Shown: in pieces, positions 57,807 through 64,000 of the stretch
How positions within the stretch are numbered: the first letter of the stretch is position 1
Layout of the letters: each line of letters starts with the position of its first letter
DNA from: Steroidobacter agaridevorans
GTDB lineage: Bacteria > Pseudomonadota > Gammaproteobacteria > Steroidobacterales > Steroidobacteraceae
DNA: 64,000 bases
Direction: 5' to 3'
Assembly (NCBI RefSeq): GCF_009932555.1
Contig: NZ_BLJO01000008.1
Coordinates: forward strand, 391,781-455,780
Made by a program: the position numbers and the translations under genes
Notes under the pieces: model-generated
Told to the model about the DNA's origin: nothing
Database searches by the model: none
What the model saw: only the letters and a program-made list of their open reading frames with translations

Positions 57807-59596
57807 TGCAAACCTACAAGGCGCCACTTCGCGACGTGCGCTTCTGTGTGCACGAGGTGCTCGACTTCGTTTCACACTATCGCGCTCTGGAGTCGGAGCT
57901 TGGGGCGGAAGAAGTCGACGCAGTGGTCCAGGCCGTTGCGACCTTCGCGGAAGATGTCCTCGTGCCGCTGAATCAAGGCGGCGACGAGGAGGGTGCGCAT
58001 TTCGAGGCTGGACAAGTTCGTTCGCCACAAGGCTTTGCCGATGCGTATGAGGAGTATGTAGAGGCGGGCTGGCCTAGGCTCGGCAATCCAGCGGAGTATG
58101 GCGGCGAAGCGGCGCCCTATTCGCTCAAGCTCTGTGTCTCCGAGTTCATGCAGGCCGCGAATCATGCGTGGTGCATGTATGCGCTGTTGAACGACGGCGC
58201 GATCAAGACGTTGCTCGGATTCGCGGGTGCCGAGTTGCTCGAGCGCTTCGTGCCGCGGCTGATCAGCGGCGAATGGATGGGCACGATGTGCCTCACCGAG
58301 CCGCACTGTGGCTCGGATCTGAGCCAGGTGCGTTGCCGGGCCGAGCCGCGAGCAGACGGCAGCTACTCGATCTCGGGCACCAAGATATTCATCAGCTCGG
58401 GTGAGCAGGACTTCTCCGAGAACATCGTGCACCTCGTGCTGGCGCGCTTGCCAGGCGCGGCTTCCGGCACGCGAGGCATTTCGCTGTTTGCAGTACCCAA
58501 GCGTGTGCCGGATGCGTCCGGTGCGTTGGGTGCGGTCAACTCGGTTCGTTGCCTGTCCATCGAGGACAAGATGGGCTTGAAGGCCAGCGCCACGTGCGTC
58601 ATGGCCTTCGAAGGCGCGCAGGGCTGGCTGGTGGGCGAGCCCGGGCGCGGCTTGAATGCGATGTTTGTATTCATCAACAAGTCCCGGTTGGGTACGGCAC
58701 AGCAGGCGCAAGCACATGCCGAAGGCGCGTTTCAAACGTCGCTCGCGTATGCACAGCAGCGCCTCGCCGGGCGAGCATTGGATGCTGCCGAGGATGTTCG
58801 GCCGGCGGCGTTGATCGTTCATCCCGACATTCGTCGAATGCTGCTGACGCAGAAGGCGATTGCCGAAGGAGGGCGCGCCTTCGTGCTCTATTGCGCGAAG
58901 TGGGTCGACCTTGCCGACAGCCCCAATGCTCACGTGCGTGCTCGTGCGGAGCGACGGCTTGCGTTGTTGACGCCGATTGCGAAGGGCGCTTTGTCCGAGT
59001 GGGCGACCGAGGCCACGGATCTCGGCATTCAGATTCTGGGCGGCCATGGCTATATGAAAGAATGGGGCCTCGAGCAGCGCGTGCGCGACGTGCGCATCAC
59101 TCGGATCTACGAAGGCACGACTGGGATTCAGGGCATGGACTTGCTCGGTCGGAAGCTGCTCGGTCCGTTGCGCGAGGAGTTCGATGGGTTCACTGACGAG
59201 ATCCTTGCGCTTGCCGCGCGAGCTGAACGGCAGCGATCGCTGCGGGGACTGTCGGCGGGGCTCGTCGGCGGTGTGAACTTGTGGCGAGAGATCACGGACG
59301 TCGTTGCTGAGCAGAACCGCTCGGATTCTGCGAGTGTGGGGGCAGCGGCCGTGGATTATCTGATGCTTGCCGGCTATGTGTGCGTGGGTTACGTGCTTGC
59401 CCTGTCGGCACTGGTGGCTCAGGAGCGGCTCGACGCTGGCGATGCGGAGTCGGCGTTCTATCGAGCGAAGATCCAAACAACGCAGTTCTATTTCGACAAG
59501 ATGCTGCCGAGGATTCACACGCACGCGCAGAGCATCCGGAATGGCAGCGCGTCGCTGATGAGCATGGATGAGGCGAGCTTTGGACTCGGTGTTTGA
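57806..59596 (+). CDS. Large acyl-CoA dehydrogenase (about 600-residue DmdC/AidB-like type)
   Basis: A 596-residue acyl-CoA dehydrogenase with an extra N-terminal helical segment (DVRFCVHEVLDFVSHY) and a C-terminal extension, as in the 600-residue family that includes DmdC. FAD motif LTEPHCGSDLSQVRC; catalytic Glu in RITRIYEGTTGIQGMDLLGRK, the MCAD-like position, unlike the LCAD-type enzyme at 42951. The two dehydrogenases probably act on different intermediates. Start ATG 57806 is translationally coupled to the aldehyde dehydrogenase. Confidence 0.88.
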   Translation: MQTYKAPLRDVRFCVHEVLDFVSHYRALESELGAEEVDAVVQAVATFAEDVLVPLNQGGDEEGAHFEAGQVRSPQGFADAYEEYVEAGWPRLGNPAEYGGEAAPYSLKLCVSEFMQAANHAWCMYALLNDGAIKTLLGFAGAELLERFVPRLISGEWMGTMCLTEPHCGSDLSQVRCRAEPRADGSYSISGTKIFISSGEQDFSENIVHLVLARLPGAASGTRGISLFAVPKRVPDASGALGAVNSVRCLSIEDKMGLKASATCVMAFEGAQGWLVGEPGRGLNAMFVFINKSRLGTAQQAQAHAEGAFQTSLAYAQQRLAGRALDAAEDVRPAALIVHPDIRRMLLTQKAIAEGGRAFVLYCAKWVDLADSPNAHVRARAERRLALLTPIAKGALSEWATEATDLGIQILGGHGYMKEWGLEQRVRDVRITRIYEGTTGIQGMDLLGRKLLGPLREEFDGFTDEILALAARAERQRSLRGLSAGLVGGVNLWREITDVVAEQNRSDSASVGAAAVDYLMLAGYVCVGYVLALSALVAQERLDAGDAESAFYRAKIQTTQFYFDKMLPRIHTHAQSIRNGSASLMSMDEASFGLGV

Positions 59597-59637
59597 TGTG
59601 AGCTCGGTCGCATGATCCTCATGCCGGGCGAGGTTGT

Positions 59638-60429
59638 ATGGATGGCCGGGATGTGGCCATGAACGGCGCTTTCGATCTTGCCGGCAAGGTCGCGCTCGTC
59701 ACGGGCGCGTCCAGCGGCCTGGGCCGGCATTTCGCTCAAACTCTGGCGCGCGCTGGTGCGAGTGTCGTCGTTGCGGCCAGGCGAGCTTCGCTGCTCGATG
59801 CATTGGTGGCGGACATCGTTGCCGAGGGCGGTCGGGCGGCGCCCTTGATTCTCGACGTCTCGAGCGATGCGGAGCCCGTTGAACGTGCGGTGGCTGAGGC
59901 ACGGCAGTGCTTCGGGCGTCTGGACATTCTCATCAACAACTCCGGCGTCACTGTCAGCAAACCCGTGCTCGATCAGACTCAGTCCGATTGGGACACCGTC
60001 ATCGATACCAATCTGCGTGGCGCGTTCTTCATGAGCCAATCGGTCGCCCGCTACATGCGCTCCGCGGGGCACGGAGGATGTATTGTGAATGTGGCGTCGA
60101 TCCTTGGGTTGCGACAGGCGGGGATGGTCGCGCCGTATGCCGCCTCGAAAGCTGCGCTGATTCAACTTACCAAGACGATGGCATTGGAACTCGCGCGATA
60201 TTCCATTCGCGTCAACGCCATCGCCCCCGGGTACATCGCGAGTGACTTGAATTCCGAGTTCTTCGAAACGGACGCCGGACAAGCACTGGTCCGGCGCATT
60301 CCACAGCGCCATCTCGGCGAGCCTGCCGATCTGGATGGCGCGTTGTTACTCTTGTGCAGCGACGCCTCGCGCTTCATGACCGGCAGTGTCATCACCGTCG
60401 ATGGCGGCCATGTGGTCAGCACGTTATGA
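59638..60429 (+). CDS. SDR family oxidoreductase
   Basis: A 263-residue short-chain dehydrogenase with TGASSGLG, NNSG (NAG-type motif), catalytic Ser in VASILGL and YAASK, and the terminal GSVITVDGGHV. The Arg after VAARR suggests NADP(H) use. Substrate unknown; it could reduce or oxidise a keto group during side-chain degradation. The start is ATG 59638 (GAGG upstream) or ATG 59659, which removes seven residues. It is 41 bp after the large dehydrogenase and is the last gene of the plus-strand catabolic operon; the next gene converges 14 bp later. Confidence 0.83.
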   Translation: MDGRDVAMNGAFDLAGKVALVTGASSGLGRHFAQTLARAGASVVVAARRASLLDALVADIVAEGGRAAPLILDVSSDAEPVERAVAEARQCFGRLDILINNSGVTVSKPVLDQTQSDWDTVIDTNLRGAFFMSQSVARYMRSAGHGGCIVNVASILGLRQAGMVAPYAASKAALIQLTKTMALELARYSIRVNAIAPGYIASDLNSEFFETDAGQALVRRIPQRHLGEPADLDGALLLLCSDASRFMTGSVITVDGGHVVSTL

Positions 60430-60443
60430 ATGGGTCGCAACCG

Positions 60444-60842
60444 TTACTTGCGACGGCTGTGCGGAGTCTCGGTTGTCTGATCGAACGCCGAGCATTTGGT
60501 GGGCTCGATCGGCCGGATCTCCATGCTCAGCCCACACGCCAGGGTCGGATTCTGCGCAGCCAGCGCCGCCGCTTCTTCCAGGCTACTTGCTAAAAAATGC
60601 CAGTACCCTCCGATGACTTCCTTGGTTTCGGCGAACGGCCCATCGGTGATGCCATGCTTGGAAACCACCATCTTCGCCGGCTGCAATCGCTGCCCGGAAA
60701 TCATCTTGCCCTGCGCCACCAACACGTCGTGCCATTTATAAAAAGCATCGATCGCGGTCTGGATCTGTTCCGGGGACTTATCTTCGTCCCAATATCCTTT
60801 GGAAATCACCAGATACTCGGACAACCCTTTCGCATTGCTCAT
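60444..60842 (-). CDS. YciI family protein
   Basis: A 132-residue YCII-domain protein (DUF1330/PhnB-like alpha-beta dimer fold). It shows the conserved MVVSKHGITDGPFAETKEVIGGYW segment and a C-terminal SMEIRPIEP, the form common next to ECF sigma factors, though none is nearby. Function unknown. Start ATG 60842. Confidence 0.82.
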   Translation of the reverse strand: MSNAKGLSEYLVISKGYWDEDKSPEQIQTAIDAFYKWHDVLVAQGKMISGQRLQPAKMVVSKHGITDGPFAETKEVIGGYWHFLASSLEEAAALAAQNPTLACGLSMEIRPIEPTKCSAFDQTTETPHSRRK

Positions 60843-60972
60843 CGTCGTCCCCTGCTTGGGTTACTGTACGGATACACAGAGTAGCAGACTGGTGGGGCGG
60901 ATGGTGGGTCCGCCGGGGCAGGGCGCAACTATTGAGACGGTGAACCGGTCTCCGGAGTACCCGGCGCGACAA

Positions 60973-62469
60973 TCAACCATCCCCTGGCAACTCAAACGCC
61001 GCCGTCACCCCGCAGTTCTCGAGAAACCTCTGATCGTGCGAGACGACGATCAAGGCGCCGCGGAACTCGCGAACCAGGGCTTCCAGGAATTCGATGTTTG
61101 CCAGATCCAGGTTGTTGGTCGGCTCGTCGAGTAGCAGTAGTTCGGGTTTGGTGGTGGCGAGCAGGGCGCGGGCGAGGGTGGCGCGGAGGCGTTCGCCGCC
61201 GCTGAGAGAATGGGCTTTTTGGAAGACGGTGTCCCTGGGGAAAAGAAAGCGGGCGAGATGAGTGCGGATCTCGCTTTCGTTGCCTGGAGCGACCGAGCGT
61301 ACGTTGTCGAGGACGCTCAAGGTGTCGTCGAGCGCGCTGCAGCGTTGATCTATATATAAGGTAACGAGCTGACCACGGTTCAACTCACCGCGAGTGATCG
61401 AAGGCGCGCCGGTCAGGGCTTTGAGCAGAGTGGACTTACCCGATCCGTTCGGTCCCTGCAAAGCAAGCCTGACATTGCCGCGCCAGCTGAAATCGAGATC
61501 GCGAGGATAGAGCCAGTCGCGAAAGCGAATGTTGAAGCCGCGAGCTTCGGCGATGAGTTTCTGTGAGTGCAGTTCCTGGCCCATCAGGTCTGCATACATC
61601 ACCGGATCGATCTTCAGGTCCGCGAACGCTTCGTGTGCCTTGGTCACGGCAGCGTCGGCACGCTCGACCAAAGCGACATCTCGCTTTCCAGTGGTGACTT
61701 GGGCCGCGCGCTTGCGGCCGCCGGCGAGGATTCTGGGAATGCCACCGCGGGCGGCGGCAGCCTGCCCGCGACGATTGCGTTTTTCCTGCCGGGCCTGTTG
61801 CTCGATACGATGGATGACAGCAGCGTCGCGCTCACGTTTGGCTTGATCGAGCGCCGCGCCGAGCCGCGCACGTTCGCGATCTTTCTCGACCACATACTCC
61901 GACCACGATCCGCCGAACTTCATCAGCCCGAGGTTGGACAGTTCCAGGATCTCATCGCATGACTCGAGCGCTTCGCGATCGTGAGAGATCAGCAGCACAC
62001 CGCCGGCATGCGAGCGCAGGAACTGGAACACCGCCTCGCGACCCTCCCGATCCAGGTCATTGGTGGGCTCATCGAGAATCAGGAAGCCGTCGTCCAGCGC
62101 GCGTGCCAGCCGCACTCGCATCCACTGCCCGCCGCTGAGTGAGGTGCACAGCGCCTGCTGATCGATGTTTGTCAGCAGGCGGTCTCGCGTGAGCGACCAT
62201 TGATCGACGGACGCAAGATAGTCCGCCACAGCAATCGGCTCGGGCGGCTCGCGCTGGGCGAACAGCGAGACAGGACCATCGCGTTGAATGGCGCCACTGG
62301 TCGGCTCGAGCTCACCGGCAAGCAGCCGGGCGAGGCAAGTTTTACCGACGCCGTTGGGACCGACCAATGCCGAGCGCGTGGCATTCAGAGAAAAGCTCAG
62401 GTGCTTGAACAGCTCGCGCCCATTGGAAAATTCGTACGCGACATCGCGCGCCACGATAACTGGAGACAT
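60973..62469 (-). CDS. ABC-F family ATP-binding protein
   Basis: A 498-residue soluble protein with two ATPase domains and no membrane segment. Domain 1: Walker A GPNGVGKT (37-44), signature LSGGQWMR, Walker B DDGFLILDEPTNDLD. An Arg/Lys-rich linker follows (about 205-265). Domain 2: GPNGSGKST, LSGGERLRA, LLLDEPTNNLD. ABC-F proteins act on the ribosome, some giving antibiotic resistance by target protection and others regulating translation. This one is of the shorter type and cannot be assigned to Vga, Msr or Ett groups by eye. Its leader has a tiny ORF and a hairpin covering the Shine-Dalgarno sequence. Confidence 0.88.
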   Translation of the reverse strand: MSPVIVARDVAYEFSNGRELFKHLSFSLNATRSALVGPNGVGKTCLARLLAGELEPTSGAIQRDGPVSLFAQREPPEPIAVADYLASVDQWSLTRDRLLTNIDQQALCTSLSGGQWMRVRLARALDDGFLILDEPTNDLDREGREAVFQFLRSHAGGVLLISHDREALESCDEILELSNLGLMKFGGSWSEYVVEKDRERARLGAALDQAKRERDAAVIHRIEQQARQEKRNRRGQAAAARGGIPRILAGGRKRAAQVTTGKRDVALVERADAAVTKAHEAFADLKIDPVMYADLMGQELHSQKLIAEARGFNIRFRDWLYPRDLDFSWRGNVRLALQGPNGSGKSTLLKALTGAPSITRGELNRGQLVTLYIDQRCSALDDTLSVLDNVRSVAPGNESEIRTHLARFLFPRDTVFQKAHSLSGGERLRATLARALLATTKPELLLLDEPTNNLDLANIEFLEALVREFRGALIVVSHDQRFLENCGVTAAFELPGDG

Positions 62470-62568
62470 AACAACCTCCGCGCACCGGCGTGCGCGTCTG
62501 CAGGAGAAGCAAGTAGGAAATGCAGAGGTTGTTTATTGGCGCATAGGGCTCTGGATTTGCATCCAGAG
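62470..62568 (-). promoter_or_regulatory. ABC-F leader with 3-codon uORF and SD-sequestering stem
   Basis: On the minus strand the ABC-F ribosome site GGAGG lies in GAGGTTGTT (62478-62470), directly before the ATG. It can pair perfectly over 9 bp with AACAACCTC (62533-62525). That anti-SD strand begins within the stop codon of a minimal ORF, Met-Arg-Gln-stop (62544-62533). Between them is a GCGCAC/GTGCGC hairpin, and upstream is an 8-bp stem CTCTGGAT/ATCCAGAG. The layout is that of translational attenuation, in which a stalled ribosome frees the start site. Confidence 0.5.
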
Positions 62569-62712
62569 GCGGGCAGTGTACGTGGAATCGCGCCGGATTG
62601 CAGCAGGCGGTGCCTGATCTGGGATGGGCAACACCTGTTAAGTGTTGCAGCGTGTGGCAACAATGCTCACGGCGCGTGTTTCCATGGGCCGGCAATTCGT
62701 TCGGAGAACTCC

Positions 62713-63186
62713 ATGTCAGCTTCGATGCTCGCGGGCGCGCGCTGGAAACGCCTGGTGATTCTGGGCGACAGCGACATGTCATGGACCGATCGGATCAGCG
62801 CGGCGCTCGCCGCTGCCCAGCCTGAATTCGAGGCCTTCAATCTCGCTCGCCGAAATCTGCTCGCCGCGGAGGTGCGCATCACTCAACTAACGCCCGCGTT
62901 GGAGCTGAAGCCCGACCTTGCGATCGTCGTCGCCGGCGGCAGTGACATTGCCCGAGGTGAATTCAATCCCGCTCTGGTGAGAAGCGAGCTGAGCGTCATG
63001 ATCTCCGCGTTGCGCGCCGCTGGCGCCGATGTGCTCACGCTTGCGTGGCCCGAACGACATCCTGAGCTTGCGATGCTCACCGCCGAGGTGACGAAGAAAT
63101 TCGGTGGCATCTGCTGCGCATCGAGCTCCGACGCTGCGGATCCGGCGGCGGAAGTCCTGCGCGCACTGGCGGCGTTCCTGCGCTGA
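62713..63186 (+). CDS. Small SGNH-hydrolase-like protein, possibly degenerate
   Basis: A 157-residue protein with an SGNH-type first block LVILGDSDMSW (GDSD in place of GDSL) and a third-block-like VVAGGSDIARGEF, where the usual GxND is GGSD. No convincing DxxH block is seen; WPERHPE is the only candidate. The fold may be SGNH but activity is doubtful. ATG 62713 has GGAG about 7 nt upstream; the longer open frame overlaps the ABC-F gene and is a shadow. It is transcribed divergently from the ABC-F gene. Confidence 0.6.
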   Translation: MSASMLAGARWKRLVILGDSDMSWTDRISAALAAAQPEFEAFNLARRNLLAAEVRITQLTPALELKPDLAIVVAGGSDIARGEFNPALVRSELSVMISALRAAGADVLTLAWPERHPELAMLTAEVTKKFGGICCASSSDAADPAAEVLRALAAFLR

Positions 63187-63247
63187 GTGCGCCTTCGATA
63201 CAATCCGGACACATTGCAGACACACTGCTGTCGTCAGATCGCATTCT

Positions 63248-63568
63248 ATGACGACGACAGCATTTGGCCCGTTTCGATTCGAGCTCGACCAGCGACGGCT
63301 GTTTCGCGGCGATACGCCGGTGCGCTTGGGCAGTCGGGCGCGCGAGGTTCTCGGCGCGTTGGTCGAGCAGGCGGGGCAGGTCGTGAGAAAGCGCGACCTG
63401 ATGGCGCACGTGTGGCCCGACATGATCGTGGAAGAAGGGACGCTCCGTGTCCACATCTCGTCGCTCCGGAAAGTGCTGGGCGAGAGCGGCGCCGGCGATC
63501 AATACATCGAAAACGTCACCGGCCGCGGCTATCGCTTCTCGGCGCGAGTGACATTCGCGGATAGTTGA
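63248..63568 (+). CDS. Stand-alone winged-helix DNA-binding protein (OmpR/CadC type)
   Basis: A 106-residue protein consisting only of a Trans_reg_C winged helix: FGPFRFELDQRRLFRGDTPVRLGSRAREVLGALVEQ, then the recognition region GTLRVHISSLRKVLGE and the wing ENVTGRGYRFSA. There is no receiver, membrane or ATPase part. In this family the same domain usually heads long CadC-like regulators with ATPase and TPR domains. Its last 40 bp overlap the 3' end of a convergent gene that appears to be the C-terminal part of such a regulator. Confidence 0.78.
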   Translation: MTTTAFGPFRFELDQRRLFRGDTPVRLGSRAREVLGALVEQAGQVVRKRDLMAHVWPDMIVEEGTLRVHISSLRKVLGESGAGDQYIENVTGRGYRFSARVTFADS

Positions 63569-64000
63569 TCGAGCAGCAAACGCGCGGCGCGTAGATCGGC
63601 AGTGTCGAAACCTTCGGTGAACTTGGCGAACACCGGAGCGAGCGCCTCGTGCGCGGCGCCCACTCGAGTTTGTTTGGCGAGAAGGCGGGCGAGGTCCATG
63701 GCCGAGCGCAACTCCCACGACATGGAATGTTGTCGCCGGCTGTGCTCCAGCGCATTCCTCAGCGTCTCTTCGGCCGCGCCATCGTCGAGCAGGCTCGCCT
63801 TGACTCGCAGCAGCTCCGGCAGGGCGATCAATTCGCCGCTTGCTTCATTGTGCGCGATGGTCGAGTCGATCAGCTCTCGCGCCTCCGCGGAACGCTGAAT
63901 TGCAATCAGACCTTCCGCGAGCGATAGATTCAAATGAGTCGTCAGCAGCTCATAACGGACCGCATGCAACCGCCGCAGACACTCGCGTAGCGCCGGCACG
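63529..64000 (-). CDS. C-terminal part of a TPR/ATPase regulator, 5' end outside window
   Basis: The 156 readable residues are helical TPR-like repeats (AEARELIDSTIAHNEASGELIALPELLRVKASLL; SWELRSAMDLARLLAKQTRVGAAHEALAPVFAKFTEGFDTADLRAARLLLDQL). The ending FTEGFDTADLRAA is characteristic of large proteins with an N-terminal winged helix or guanylate/adenylate cyclase domain, an NB-ARC-like ATPase and C-terminal TPRs. The frame stays open to the window edge. Which N-terminal domain it has cannot be seen. Confidence 0.7.
   Translation of the reverse strand, partial: VPALRECLRRLHAVRYELLTTHLNLSLAEGLIAIQRSAEARELIDSTIAHNEASGELIALPELLRVKASLLDDGAAEETLRNALEHSRRQHSMSWELRSAMDLARLLAKQTRVGAAHEALAPVFAKFTEGFDTADLRAARLLLDQLSANVTRAEKR

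Overview
The window looks like a chromosomal segment of a high-GC, free-living gammaproteobacterium, most likely Steroidobacteraceae or a close relative. The reasons are high GC, large TonB-dependent receptors, a PilVWXY1E minor-pilin cluster, a soluble NAD-linked formate dehydrogenase, extensive acyl-CoA catabolism, and a diheme protein that matches the rubber oxygenase RoxA of Steroidobacter (formerly Xanthomonas sp. 35Y). The taxonomy is inferred from gene content and was not computed. No prophage, insertion sequence or CRISPR array is visible.

Layout. 0-10.4 kb: glycerate and plant-polysaccharide use (hydroxypyruvate reductase, glycerate 3-kinase, a fused GH43 plus (alpha/alpha)6 glycosidase, a large TonB receptor and a Tat-exported Gfo/Idh/MocA protein, with a repeat-rich divergent promoter region). 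10.5-18 kb: a methyltransferase, a complete fdsGBA-fdhD-fdsD formate dehydrogenase operon, and a NarM-like protein. 18-20.5 kb: a slipin preceded by a tRNA-Met-like gene, a tRNA 3'-half-like sequence, a 47-codon ORF overlapping a terminator hairpin, and an HNH protein. 20.5-23.7 kb: a structured intergenic region, a diguanylate cyclase, and a divergent WYL regulator/GFA pair. 23.9-30.6 kb: fimT-pilV-pilW-pilX-pilY1-pilE with overlapping stops and starts. 30.6-33.5 kb: two exported alpha/beta hydrolases and a solitary DNA methyltransferase.

33.5-60.4 kb is the most interesting part. A RoxA-type diheme oxygenase is followed by a G-quadruplex-rich inverted repeat island. After it come genes for activation and beta-oxidation: two CoA ligases, a FadB-like protein, two acyl-CoA dehydrogenases, a PaaG-like isomerase, a Cys-less thiolase-like protein with a fused C-terminal domain, a normal thiolase, a flavin oxidoreductase, a kinase-like protein, and alcohol and aldehyde dehydrogenases with two SDRs. 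The block also holds a MalT/AlkS-type LuxR regulator and a second TonB receptor. Four copies of a 16-bp palindrome, TCGTC-N6-GACGA with consensus TCGTCAGWWCCGACGA, lie upstream of roxA, between the divergent thiolase-like and flavin oxidoreductase operons, between thiolase and luxR, and upstream of the TonB receptor. Three of them sit 21-22 bp before a TAGNNT -10-like element. I infer one LuxR-controlled regulon that cleaves an isoprenoid polymer or similar substrate outside the cytoplasm and degrades the branched, unsaturated products by modified beta-oxidation.

60.4-64 kb: a YciI protein, an ABC-F ATPase with a translational-attenuator-like leader, a small SGNH-like protein, a stand-alone winged-helix protein, and the 3' end of a TPR regulator that runs out of the window.
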